64,000 nucleotides of DNA, from assembly GCA_037576195.1 (NCBI GenBank), contig CM075103.1, positions 28,666,723-28,730,722 of the forward strand, written 5' to 3'. A program made the position numbers and the translations under genes. Under the pieces are notes generated by a model that saw nothing but the letters and a program-made list of their open reading frames with translations, did not search any database and was not told the origin of the DNA. Positions 51,274 to 62,445 of this stretch are shown here, piece after piece. Source of the DNA: Phytoseiulus persimilis (lineage: Eukaryota; Arthropoda; Arachnida; Mesostigmata; Phytoseiidae). Each line of letters opens with the position of its first letter. The stretch's first letter is position 1.

Positions 51274-51787
51274 CTAGCGGAACAGAACAAGGAGAAACCG
51301 AAAAAATGGCAGGGAAAACTAGACTTGGTGAAGAGATCAGTGATTTCTGAGGCTGATATGATCGGTCGCCCCTTACCAAGCTTCGAACCGCTTTTTGCGC
51401 GAGCATTTTCCGCGAGGGCGAAGGTACTTGCCGCATAGAATCACACGCGAATGCACACGATCCTTTGACATCTGTCGTCTCCACGGCCGGTTGGAGGGCA
51501 CCTTCCACAACAAAAAGTCTAAACTTTGTACCTCTCTGTGGAACGCAACACACGAGTGGAGAAGAAAGGAGTCCGAAATCGGACCAACGCTATATGACCG
51601 GAAGGAGGAAGGGATCATCTGGTTCAAATGAAGCAATTCCTACGGAACGCATCGAAAAATTCACAGGAAACCTAACGGAGGTTCTGGTCAAGGTTTTTTT
51701 CCTGCTGCTGAATTCGTCTCACAGACTACTCGAATGTGGTTGTTCCGGTAACTCGATGGACCCCAACGGGCAGCCGGATGGCGAAAT

Positions 51788-51793
51788 TTTATT
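51788..51793 (-). terminator. Possible poly(A) signal AATAAA
   Basis: AATAAA on the minus strand about 150 bases downstream of the stop of the small two-exon gene at 52275-51942. Confidence 0.35.
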
Positions 51794-51941
51794 TCGATCC
51801 CCGAAATGGCGCGTGACTTAGTTCCATATTCATTCGACCTTCATATACGTGATGATTTTCAGGGACAGTACGTCTCCATTCATCGATGAGCCAAGCCTAT
51901 GCTATCCTTGAGACCACTAGAGAAATCTGAAGGCAAGACTA

Positions 51942-52275
51942 TCAGGGTACTGAAGACATGACATCTGAATATTGGGGAATAAATTCGAAATGTCTCCCCC
52001 GAGTCGAGAAATCACATTGAAACTCCCCTGGGTTCCCCGCGGCCCGTGTGGAAGATCCGGAACATGACTCGATTCGGGATGCATGCAACTGAGAGCACCG
52101 TCAAGAGAGAAAAAAAATACTTTTTACTTCTTCTTGCAGGTTTTCGAGTCGTTCGACAGCCGCCTCTGTTCTGAACGCACACCATTCCGTTCCCATCGTG
52201 CCTCCTCGTACTCACTGAAACAGCGCCGACCATAACGATAAGTAATGTCCCCGTATTGTGAACGAGAGAAGCCAT
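51942..52275 (-). CDS. Possible small secreted protein, two exons, 68 residues
   Basis: Exon 1 (52275-52216) starts at an ATG in good context (GCAAATGG). It encodes 20 residues that look like a signal peptide, with the core GTLLIVMVGAVS, and ends at a strong TCA|GTGAGT donor in phase 0. Exon 2 (52088-51942) follows an acceptor with a pyrimidine tract (TTTTTTTTCTCTCTTGACGG then TGCTCTCAG), enters in phase 0 and runs 48 codons to TGA, including ESCSGSS and EFQCDFSTRGRHFEF. Two cysteines would remain in the mature part. No family is recognised; a peptide precursor or small secreted factor would fit. The evidence is splice logic plus the signal-like N-terminus only. Confidence 0.4.
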
Positions 52276-52299
52276 TTGCTCTTATAGGAGCCATCGACG

Positions 52300-55270
52300 C
52301 GAAGGCGGGAGATTTCCAGACGTTGCCTCTTTTGTGACTCCCTGGATATCACCGTGGTATCGGATGGTCTATTGGCACACAGCAGTCTCCTCGCAAAGCA
52401 CTCATCCGACGGAGCTAGAGTGCACTGAGCTTCCTGGAAAATCGGGAGTGACAGACCGTCTCTCCGGATGGCGCCTCGTTGGAGCTGCAGAGTACAGTAT
52501 CGTTCGGAACCCGGCCCAGCTCCGGAATCAGAGGGAATAGTTCGCTCTCCCAACTTTTGACGTGCTTCTCGCAAAAACTAGGTCTCGAAGCTATCGCCAT
52601 ATTCGAACCCGAGCAACTGAGTCGTGAGTTGACACATTTACATTCGAATCGATGCGCTTGTATTCGATGCGACGATCTCCACTTGTCTCACGCTCGTCAC
52701 ACGTGCCCGAGTGAACCCTCAGCGAATAGCGATTTGGGTCAACTGCAGTCTTCACCTCTAAGCCACGCAAACCACGACATCGATCCTGAAGCAGCGCCTT
52801 ATAATGGTTCCCCAGCATTCGGGATATCGAATAGCGACCGAATGCATTCGCGAGCGCGGGCTCTTCCGACTACCTCCCCGATGCCCTCCAATCAACTCTG
52901 ACCCTCTGTATCAGATCTGAGTCTGAGTTTGTGTCTCCCGAAATATTCGCGAGTCTCCCGCGGAATACAGCTCAGCGAACCTGGTTCCGAATCACTGCAA
53001 GGTTCCGACACTTGGGCAAAGACGATGATGGAATCATATGATTTCAGTCCTGGTAACGAGTCTTTCTCAGCCGTTCGACTGGATGAGGTCTGTTGCATTT
53101 GATGATTGCTCTTTATACCCAGTTGAGAGAGACACAATCAAAGCGGTCTCAAGTCTGCACAGCACGCATAGCCTCTAAGCCCTCCCCGGCGCTAGAGATT
53201 CACGAGCCAGCCGATGCTCCGACCTGCTGTATCCTGACGACCTACAGGAAGAAGGAGAGCCAAAACATCGGAATCGGCTCCACTGCAGCAATCGGATCGA
53301 ATTTCCCGTTATCTTCATTCGAGTGTTTCCCCTCGAAGGAACTGCCGAAAGCTCCAATCGAGCAGAATCGCTGACTCCTAGAGAGCCTGGCGGAGGAAAC
53401 TGTGTGGAACTGATTCAACGACTCCGGAAAGTTCTGGTCGAAGGATCGGTGTCGATGACCGCGGTGCGAGCCGAAAAAGGCAATCGAGTGCGAGTGGTTC
53501 CACGCTAATAACATCGACCAGCCCCGAGATTGTTCTTGCTGGAACACATCATTCAATCCAGACCCTCGAAGCCTCCACTGGCTGATCAAGCTCGCCAGCC
53601 TGGCCAAATTTTTGTTTGAGAGAACAAAGCGGAGAAATACCAGACTCAAGTTTCAGATCATGTACGGTCTCCCGAACGGATCTATTCGCTTCGTACAGGC
53701 AAGGAAATCTCTAGTGGAGGAAAATGCAATGCTCCGCAGAGTCTGCAGTAATTCGCACTCGGTGGGAGCAACAACTCACGTATGAAACAAAGATTCCTGG
53801 GAAAACCAGCTGATTCCTCCTTTCTCCCCGTCCCTAGCCGATGGGAATGTGAATATCCCCGCCTTGGGCAACGAAAAATGCGCTCGGCTCTCATGTGATC
53901 AAGAATGACTTCCCAGTTCAGATCTATGGAGGATATCAAGGAGAGCGCTCCTGTCGATCAGAGATTCCATCCAAAAGTGGACCCTGCAGACACAACTCTC
54001 CGTGTCCGGCGTTGCAGTGGTAGTGTTCAACGGAACAGAAACTTTGGCTCTGAGTCAGACTGACTCCAGAGTATTCCCTCGGTTTTTTTAAATCTGCTTG
54101 AGCGGACTTCTGGATGACTATCTCCTGACGCTTCTTTGGTGGGAACCGCGACGGGAACGGAGTGGTACCCTGAGTAATGTTGGGTACAGTAGAAATCACA
54201 AGGAAACCGGAGACATGCTGAGGCGGAGTCTCGGAACTGATCAACGCCACTTCCGTGCTCTGACGACGGAGTTTTCGGATTCAGACAGGTTTCCAAACTC
54301 CTGGCTCGTGGTTACGGGGCTGTGCGCACATCTGCAGTTGAGCGGGATGGTTAACGTCTGGGACGTCATTTTCCATCACAGCAGCCACAACTCCACCATC
54401 GTCAATAGCAGCTCACCAGCGACTCGGCTCCCCTCATGGAGGAGTACCACGACAGTAGACTTCAGCTCCTTGCTTTTGGTCTAAGGGTGTCGCATGCGAG
54501 GTGACAGGATGGTCCCGACTCGCTAATTGTGATCTTTTCCTCGACGTTGACTCTTCCCATGTGTACCATCATGGGAGCGCGGGTCGAGCTTTGGGCGCCG
54601 AGGTCGCTGAGTTCCGCTTGATTCACTCACATGCCCTCATTTCTGACGATTTCCCACTCTCGAAAATTCGAGTCGTATCGGATAGCCAAGTGTCGTGCTT
54701 CCAGGAGAGCGGAGGCTCTTCATTATTGAGCTCCGGCTCATTGACTGTTGCACCCCGTGACCAGGCATGGTGCTCATCAGAGGGATCCAGTATGAAGATT
54801 TGGCAATTTTTATCCTTAGGACTCATTCGATCGTGCTGATATTTGCATGCTAATAGATGGTTCGCGGATACACCTAGCGTGAATATTAAAAAAATTCAAC
54901 CCGCATGTCTCTTCAGTGTTGTGTTCACTGGATTCTGATAATCATTTCCTTCGACGTGAGAGAAATTTTCCACTCGGGATCCGGATCTACGGGTCTGGCC
55001 TCGAATACCCGGCCTCGGAACCAGCTATCAGACTCGGCTCTCACGAATGTTACTAGTGAAATGAAGAAAAATGAAGGATGAGTGGAGTGAACTAAATAAC
55101 GGGGAATGTTCCCCTAGAGGAGGGAAATCACCCTACATAATTAGTTTCCGAATCCCTCCAGGACCCGCAACCGACCCTTCTTCGGCTGTACCCTTCGAGC
55201 TATCAAAGACATCTCGGAAGGCAGTGGCCGCTAAGGTATGCTAATTCAGTCACTGTGATGACAAAGAACA
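52300..55270. other. Region without an identified gene
   Basis: Both strands have overlapping open frames around 53240-53790. The plus-strand one contains HWLIKLASLAKFLFERTKRR and the minus-strand one is 136 codons long; neither shows a known domain or convincing paired splice sites. I see no RNA gene. Confidence 0.35.
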
Positions 55271-55275
55271 CAAGC

Positions 55276-55770
55276 GACGAATTAGAGGAGACCCAACGGC
55301 GCGCTGCGCGAAGAGCACTTGGTGTCACGGGGTGAGGTTGCCAACGAATTCCTTGAGTCCGAACTCAGTTGGTCATCCTTCGAGGCGCGGGGGGGGGGGG
55401 GGGGGGCTGGAGCACACTCAAGAATTTTGCGCGGATCAGCCGCATGGCAGTCAGTCACTGGCCGAGAATGTTACTACAAATGCTGAGAGCACAAACCATT
55501 GGGACGAGAAAAGACACGATGGGACGGGAAGAGGACAACGGCTGGGGTGAACGGGATGGCTAGTAAATCTTCATTGAAATTTCATCGGATACACGAGCAG
55601 TTTCAGATCTATGAAAATAGTAGGGGGTCCGCCCTACTGGCACTTGCCAGAGCTGGAGGGCTCCCTACAGAGGAGTATCGGTCTCGTCCCTCCACCAACA
55701 CCGGGACCGACATGCATCGACGTTGGAACACTGGGAAATGTGATATACCAATGGGACGATGCACAACGCA
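55276..55770 (+). mobile_element. LINE (non-LTR retrotransposon) remnant, 3' end of the reverse-transcriptase ORF
   Basis: Pieces in order on the plus strand: LEETQRRAARRALGV, the usual LE..QRRA.R..LG of LINE reverse transcriptases; ESELSWSSFEAR; LKNFARISRMAVSHWPRML; and KSSLKFHRI, IYENSRGSALLALARAG and EEYRSR, matching the conserved C-terminal KSSL...YDNSRGS.LL..ARAG.L pattern. A stop follows the first piece, an 18-G run interrupts the second, and at least one more frame change occurs, so it is dead. The clade is not determined. The motif string is familiar from tick and mite LINEs. No upstream catalytic domain is seen, so this is a 5'-truncated copy. Confidence 0.7.
55389..55406. repeat. 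Poly-G run (18)
   Basis: Eighteen consecutive G inside the LINE remnant, at the point where conserved residues (FEAR and then LKNF) are separated by extra glycines. Confidence 0.95.
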
Positions 55771-57439
55771 CGACGGATGACCTACCAACCAGCCGTGGAG
55801 TGAACAAGGAGATGAATCGACCTGCCGTAAAGGCAACAAAACGACTCACTGAGCATGCTCGCGCCCGAAGTGATAGGCTGATATGCATTTATATCATACA
55901 TTCAGGTCCGAATAAAATCACGAACGATGGAGAAAGGACCAAGAAGATATCAATCAACATTCCAAGGTTCATGATATGAACCCCCAAGACTATGAAGTTC
56001 TGTTGCCCATTAGACGGAAATTCAGGTCCAACGTTGTGCATATTCATCACTTATTCAAATTTGTAGAGAACGAGCTCAGGTATTTTTGAAATGTGGTCTG
56101 CCTCTCTCAAACGAGCCCAACGTTGGCGACCCCGTAGTCGGCGGAATCTTCGCGGTGGAAGTTCCCAGCCGAAGTTCCTCACGAGCACCAGCGGGGATTC
56201 AGAAGTTTGACAAAACGGGAAGGCAGATAGGAGTTGCCAAACCAAGGGAGCGGAAATTCGAGAGAGCTTGTCAAGGGGTCGTTGGAGCAGACAAATCCTG
56301 CGGAAAACGGCTTCCGAGAGAATGCGAGCCTCTTCTGTGGGTAACGGAAACCACGACCGAGAATCACGGGCCATCCACATGCTGATTGGAAACCCCGGCA
56401 TGGGGAAATCCCCTCGAATCGACAAACTTCGAGGCTTTGATGAGTCGTTCCGCGTTTTTTTCCGAATTCCATCCGGAAACTCGGCTCCTCTATGGAGAAC
56501 GCGGGTATCGCGGAAACAGGTGGGAGATCCTACGAGAGCCTCAGCTCACATACATTCGACTGACAAAACGTTGGAATCACCCCGCGTTCAAATTTCGTCC
56601 CTGATCCAAGACTGGATCAGGTTCCTCAGAGCTCCTCAATCTTCGTGCGAAGCCATCACATTTTATGAGGCTCGATGGCAGAGATGGATACCGTGATGGA
56701 TGGAAAGCCTTTCTAGCGACTTGTTTGAGGTCTTGACAGAGCCGCTCATCATATCGGTGGAAAACACGGAGACATTCTGATTCGGGAACTTTCCGAAGAA
56801 ATCGACTCTGATCTGCGCGTCTCAGGGGCAACGAATTTATAAGCATTCCCTCCGCATCGTTCGAACCAGCTCCAGTCGGTGCACTCCCATGAAGGAGTCT
56901 GCCGAGGAATCACCGCAGCCGAGCCCAGTCCCGCTGGGAAGTTTCAATCCCGTGTTCTGTCGGTTTCCTGAGAAGTCCTCCGGAGAGGTCCGGGAACTTT
57001 GGAAACGGAAACAGAGGCGGTCACGAAGCGCTCTGAGCTACTCACGGGAGTTCTCGGCTGTTTTCCATTTTTCTCCACGAGATCCGCAAAATTCCGATAA
57101 CGAGATCCAGCAGAGGCCATCTCACGTTCATTCCAAAATTACGGCAGGGAAACAAACATGACTTCTGTCAGCTCAAGTGGAAAGCACTCAATCGAGAAGG
57201 TGGCCTGGGAGCATCTCTGGAATAGGCTCTGTTCGGATCTCTGGGGTGAGGGATGTTCACCGACTGGCTTGTCGGCAATGAACCTCACCCTTGAATTCAT
57301 TTCTTGCCCCCTCTGCTCACCACCGGGGAGTGAGTTGGCGCCTTCAACTTGGCTACAAAACAGAGCATGTCGGTCGAGAACTCCATCAATCGCTTCCTGC
57401 AGCTAGGACAACCATCAACCAGGAACCTCCCGTAGAAGA

Positions 57440-57667
57440 ATGGACTCCAGACAACGTGCCGTGGTTAAGAGGGCTCTCTTCGGTCCGCGTTCGGCGGAGG
57501 AATCGGAACAGAACCGGGAGATCAGAACCCAGATGAGAGGCCTGGTCCAATCCGAAACAGCGGAACAAATCGCAGAGGAGCTCCGCATCAAGACCCAGAA
57601 GCGGGCACCCACGAGGTACGATGTTCCCCACAAATGTCCAAAGCAGTCCCACCGAAGACTACAGTGA
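57440..57667 (+). CDS. Unknown 75-residue basic protein, copy 1
   Basis: Intronless frame of 75 codons starting MDSRQRAVVKRALFGPR and ending KCPKQSHRRLQ. It aligns without gaps to the copy at 62446, with 59 of 75 residues identical. In the last 23 codons nearly all base differences are silent, and the only residue change is Arg/Lys, which argues for purifying selection. The middle (about 19-52) is charged and helix-like. The end has Cys and His in PHKCPKQSH, but too few for a zinc finger. An upstream ATG frame that reads through in copy 2 is cut here by a TAG 5 bases before this ATG. The TATAAA position is TACAAA and the AATAAA position is AATGAA, so expression may be reduced. No family is recognised. 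Confidence 0.55.
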   Translation: MDSRQRAVVKRALFGPRSAEESEQNREIRTQMRGLVQSETAEQIAEELRIKTQKRAPTRYDVPHKCPKQSHRRLQ

Positions 57668-57810
57668 GGCCTGCCGCGGCACGACCCGGTTCTCGTCAAT
57701 CTGTTTATAACGGCATCACTGAACCTGGGATTCAGTATCGATTTGTAATTGGCATTTCGAAGTCTTTCAAATGAAATATCTCCAACCGATAGAAGTTCTG
57801 TTTTCTCTGT

Positions 57811-57904
57811 GAGTGAGACCCAGTGAGCAATACCAAAAGGTGATCCCGGGACACTTCTGAGGGCTGGCTGAGAGGTTCAGCCGGAAAACAAAGAGTGAGA
57901 CCCA
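57811..57904. repeat. 12-base direct repeats flanking an extra segment in copy 1
   Basis: GAGTGAGACCCA occurs at 57811-57822 and 57893-57904. The other duplication copy goes from TTTTCTCTGTG straight to TGTCGATGAATC (about 62811-62845) without the roughly 82 bases between. This fits an insertion with target-site duplication or a local tandem duplication. Confidence 0.7.
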
Positions 57905-58633
57905 TGTCGATGAATCGGTAAGAGAAAAAATCGGCGATATAACGCTGCGGACATATACGTCCCGCAACGGTGCTCTTCCAGACGTTCCCGAACGTATCTA
58001 TTGAACTTGAACGGAGTTCAGCTGTGGATCGATTCAGACGTTCGAGTGATGACCGCACCCATCATGAGGCCTCAGGTCATGGGAGGAAAGTCAAGCTGGA
58101 GAGAGGTGGAGCGAAACTCGGGGATTGAGCAGTTCCTCAGCGGTAGCGAGCAGTTTTCTCACCCTCCTCGTTCCTATTTTATAGTGTGAGTTGAAGCCGG
58201 TCAGAGGAATTTAGAAGCAGCAAAGTGGATGAGTCAGGTTACAAATTGAGACCCGCAATCTAAAACGATTCAGGTTTGAAGTAGGCAGAAAACCGGCTCA
58301 CAGAAAGAGAAACCGAGGAACAAGGATTTGGTGGGAGGATTTGGTCGAGGAGCCGCGATTTGTGCGCAATATTCGGAATTTTGAGAACTGAAAGGGCATG
58401 GAGCAAGACACTGGATCCAAGCAGTGAATTAGCCTTCCGAACGACGCGGCTATCGCGAAAAGCTGAAGTAGCCTCCACTGCCTCGTATCGTTCCTGACTT
58501 CCGCGAGCCCTATGGGCAACTCGAAGCTCAACTCAATCGGCGCGAGAAGATTGTTTGCAGCTGTCGACCAATGCTCGAACAGTTTCGCTCTGAAGTAGAT
58601 GCAGAATGCTTTCCCCGCGAGTTCTTTAAGTCT

Positions 58634-58995
58634 TCAGGCCGACGGTGATCTTGGTCGAAAACGAGGAAACTCTCTGGTTCGAGAACTATTCGCAAGGACG
58701 AACTCTGAACCACGTGTCTGAGTGAACGAAGCAGCCATGAGCATCTTCTTCACATCATTGAAACGAACCTGAGCCAGTTCTCTTCTCGGCTCCATTCCGG
58801 CTTCATCAAGGCCGGAGACCGACGAGATTGAGAATTCCAAACCGTCATCCGAGGCAGCCCCACCGGAGACTCCAATGAGGGTTGCCGGTAACCGACGCGT
58901 AGCCCATTCGTTGCGGTATTGAGAATCTACATCCATTGGACGCCTATCCCCTGTCTTTGGCAGTTTTATGTTGGATACACCGAATAAGGCTTCTC
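58634..58995 (-). CDS. Candidate exon of an unknown gene
   Basis: A minus-strand block starting after TCGATTTTTTTCATAG and open for about 120 codons to a stop at 58634. It includes YRNEWATRRLPATLIG, VSGLDEAGMEPRREL and RFNDVKKMLMAASF. The DVKK part resembles a plus-strand sequence at 59925-59985 (SDVKKSLIESSF), an inverted relative. Past GSEF the DNA aligns with both copies of the 5-kb duplication, but the conserved-looking frame there (SLRIVLEPESFLVFDQD) is shifted. It could be a real exon plus a decayed part, or a gene relic. Confidence 0.33.
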
Positions 58996-61200
58996 CTATG
59001 AAAAAAATCGAGGAATGAGAGCTTCTCTTTTCCTTGTCTTCGAGGCCTACGACAATGAGTCTAGGCGAACAAATCAAGGCTGGACTAGAGACTTGCGAAG
59101 TAATAATGTGGAGATGATGTGTTGGATTCGCCATCATTCTACGAACTCACCGGAGTTTCATAGAACTACTGAGAACCGCGTCGAGAAACCACGGCATGAT
59201 ATCAAGATTCTCATCGGTATCTTTGAGGCATGAACTCATCGGTTATGAGCCTCAAGTCCACTGCAACCCATCGCGAAAGATTCATATCACGTCATCGAGG
59301 GTATGTGCGGACAAGTTCGAGAAAGATCGTGCGAACGGGCGGATTTTCGGATGCAGCTAGAGGGTTTCGGGGAGGGAGGAGGGGGGGGGGGGGGGTATCT
59401 TTGCTGACTTCTCCAGACTGCGTGTAATTCGCAGAAATGTATCAAACTCACAGCAATCGAACACGGAGATTGATCGATTTCGTGAATTAGACCCAACGGT
59501 CCTGTGGATTCCCGAAAATTACATAATTTCCGCGATTCCACGATCGGTTCTGAGATTCACATCAGCATCTTTGCCTTGCGGGGTCGGAGACAAGAGGTCA
59601 AGGAATCGTTCTCCTCAAGGAAGGGGTTCCGATCTTGTCGACAGTTTCCTCCACTTGAAACTTCGTGGAGCTCCTCGGAGACGGTGTTACGTGAAAGAGT
59701 CTCCGGAATATCGTCTGGTCCGTTGGGAGGAAGGTGGTTTCTCTAGAGCTCAATAGAGGCCCAGGTTTTCCCGAATCAGGTTTGCCAGGAGGCGGCCGAT
59801 ACGACACTCTTCCTCCAGTCGTCATTCTCACCGGGACAGGATGGAATGCAACACCAGATGAGTCGTGCTAAGGCGGTTGAGTTCCAGGCGCTCTCGTTTG
59901 GTGAATCCGCAAGGCTTTCCGAACTATTCCGACGTAAAGAAATCGCTCATTGAGTCCAGTTTTGATTGCTCCGAATCGCGAGGGAGCGCTCCCCTGGGTC
60001 AAAAGCCGATGATCGGGTTCGGATCATCGGATGATGAGAACTGGTGCGAGATTTTGATGGAGATTTGAACCTGGAAGCGAAGGATTACGAATCGCGGTGG
60101 CGGCGAGCCGCTCGGCTGGGATCCCTGTTACCACAAGAAATTGAGAGCGGAACACTGCACCATAAAGCATTTCCAGGATGCGTGCGTGAGAGTCATGCGA
60201 TCAGAAGCTGCTGTATCGAAGACGATCCAGTGACAAACTACGATTGTCGGTATCTGCCCGGGATGGATGATTAAAGTTCATTCGGAGATTGACTTCTACG
60301 GGGAGCGAGGTGATGAATCATCATTCTCCTCCAACAGGAACAACGGAGAGGTGATCTAAAATTCCATTCCTCGCCTCCAATCGTTCGAGGTGGCGAGCCT
60401 GCCTGTCCCGGAGCTGCTCCAGTGACCCAAAGGCTGCGCACGCCTTTGTCATGGCGGCATGAGATATGCATGAGATCCGTTCGGGGCTTCCTCAAACTGT
60501 ATGGTCTTAGATCATGATGACCGAGTGGGAATGAGGTTAGGGAAGCCGGGCACAAGAAGCTAGGCGTCAGAGGTAAGAGATTAGCTGAGAAATGTCGATC
60601 GGTGCGAGACTCCAGCACGAACGGAATCATGATCTCCAAACGAAATCACTGTCGGAGGAGCTCGAGCCGACGAATAAATTTGTAGCAAGGAATCCAAGTT
60701 GTGGGTAAGGTTTGAAATCGTTTGGATCGCGAAGATGGGACCGCGGGGTACTTGGAGGTGGCCATCGACCTGAGCGATTCGATTTCCGAACGTTTCTTGG
60801 TACTTTCAACCGCTTCAGCGACACTTCAAGAAATCGTATTCCACCGCAATCAGCCCTGAGCGCTCGCCTCAATGTTCGAACCATTCATGCTCCCGGTTCC
60901 GAAACAGACTCGGAAAACTCCTGGGGAACTTCCGGAAACTGGTGCTTCCGCACTCGGAAGTATCTAGCACGAGTCTGGAGTTGACGTTTCCTCGACCTTC
61001 CTCGCGTAATGGTTTAGAACAGATGGGAGCGGTGGCCGACCAATCTGTCTGGCACAGAAATGCTCTCCATGATTTCATCTTCCATAGCACGAGCCTGATT
61101 GGAAAAAGGAAGGACAAGAAACGAAGCAACATCCCAGGGCTTGCCGTAAACAGATTCATACATAGGACATCATTTACATAACGATGCATTACCGGATCGC
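58996..61200. other. Spacer of the duplicated region; relics and repeats, no firm gene
   Basis: Contains an inverted relative of the DVKK block at about 59925-60000 (plus strand) and a 15-G run at 59381. I see no recognisable domain or RNA gene. Confidence 0.4.
59381..59395. repeat. Poly-G run (15)
   Basis: Fifteen consecutive G on the plus strand, preceded by GGGGAGGGAGGA. Confidence 0.95.
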
Positions 61201-61208
61201 TGACTCAC

Positions 61209-61438
61209 ATGTTTCTAAGACGGCGCCTGCAGGTGCATCTGCTTCTTTCTTCTCTTCAGGGAGTCTTGTCGAGGGAGGATACAAATCTTGGGTCAAGTCA
61301 AAGCTAGTCCCATGTGAGCCATTCACAAGCCACCTGGGAACGGCGACACGAATACTTCCTAACAAATCGACAAACTTCATGTCTTCGAGGAACAAGTCTG
61401 CGTGCTCTTTCCGTATTCTCTTTGACAACTTAGCTTCC
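61209..61438 (-). CDS. Candidate coding exon of an unknown gene
   Basis: A 230-base minus-strand block between GTTCTTCACAG and a strong ACAT|GTGAGT donor, open throughout. It contains EAKLSKRIRKEHADLFLEDM, KFVDLLGSIRVAVPRWLVNG and a Lys/Glu-rich end. The matching place in copy 1 (near 56430) is recognisable but has a stop in this frame. If the exon is real, copy 1 has lost it. A minus-strand frame just upstream (61816-61544, FLRKVRDPECFRVFNQD) is also open in copy 1 (FLRKVPESECLRVFHRY) and may belong to the same gene. Confidence 0.35.
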
Positions 61439-62324
61439 CTGTGAAGAACGCGGTTGTATCAGGTTCGGGAGCGTTCAAGCTCCCTCCGCTGCCTTGCGCT
61501 CAAGTGTCGTATCTCATTCGCGTCGGGGGCAGGGAAGCGTCACTCAGTAAGCAAGCGGGCGAATCTTGAGTTCGAGAAGATCTTCCGTAGCCATGAAACT
61601 GTGTAATGCTAGGAGAATGGGACTGCGGAATTGATGTAGAGCCTTCCTAGCGATGTGTCGAAGACCTAGAGAGAGCTGAGCGTCCTGGTTGAAAACACGG
61701 AAACATTCTGGGTCACGAACTTTCCGCAAAAACTGACTCCCATCTCCACGTCTCGGGAAGCAACGCATCTGGGTGCATTCCCTCCACATCGGTGGAACCA
61801 GCTCCAGTCGGTGCACTCCTCTCTGGGAGCCCGCTCCTGTCTATTCGGCACGGTAATAATGGGATGAGGGTGCTCTCACCTAGTTCGCGCGCGTCGTCGC
61901 ATCCTGGGACGAACAACAGCCGAGGAATCACCGCAGCCGAGCCAAGTCCCGTCGAAGAGCTCCAATCCCGTGTTCCGTCGATTTTCCAAAAAGCCCTCGG
62001 GGACATCCGGGAACTTGGAAAACGAGAACAGAGGCGATTCCGAAGTGCTCGGCTACGAGCTCCGCAAGATTCCGAGTTCCAGCGGAGGCAATCTCTAGAT
62101 AATTCCGAAAGAACGGCGGGGCAACAAACAGAGCTTGTGTAAACTCAAGCCGGAAGAAGTCAATCGAGTTGCAGGGCTGATGGCATCTTCGGAATGGGCT
62201 CTGTTTGAACCTTCGGGGTAAGGGGCGTTCACCGAAAGCCTCGACGGCGGTGAACCTCACTCTCGAATTTGTTTCTCAAGCCTCCGCTCGCCGTCGGAGA
62301 GCGAGTTGGCGCCTTCATCTTGCC

Positions 62325-62330
62325 TATAAA
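62325..62330 (+). promoter_or_regulatory. TATA box of the 75-residue gene, copy 2
   Basis: CCTATAAAACAG, about 116 bases before the MDSK start codon. A start site 25-30 bases downstream would make that ATG the first in the transcript. At the same place copy 1 reads GCTACAAAACAG. Confidence 0.55.
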
Positions 62331-62383
62331 ACAGAGGATGTCGGTCGAGAGCTTCATCATTCGCTACCTGCAGCCAGAGCAAC

Positions 62384-62431
62384 CAGCAACTCCCCGCAAC
62401 CTCCAGCAACTCCCCGCAACCCCCAGCAACC
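62384..62431. repeat. 20-base tandem repeat in the presumed 5' UTR
   Basis: CAGCAACTCCCCGCAACCTC repeated about 2.4 times immediately upstream of the copy 2 start codon. Copy 1 lacks the extra units, which explains most of the 35-base difference in spacing. Confidence 0.8.
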
Positions 62432-62445
62432 AGCCCCGAAGAGTA

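Larger units (their letters stand above)
56600..57960. repeat. Segmental duplication, copy 1
   Basis: Resembles 61540-62890 in the same orientation, offset about 5.0 kb, with many substitutions and small indels. Shared landmarks: CGGTGCACTCC and CCGAGGAATCACCGCAGCCG upstream, GTTGGCGCCTTCA, the 75-codon frame, and GTTCTGTTTTCTCTGTG / CTTCTGTTTTCTCTGTG after it. Similarity reaches weakly to about 56380 (ATCGACAAACTTC in both). It carries an extra segment bounded by a 12-base direct repeat that copy 2 lacks. Confidence 0.8.
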
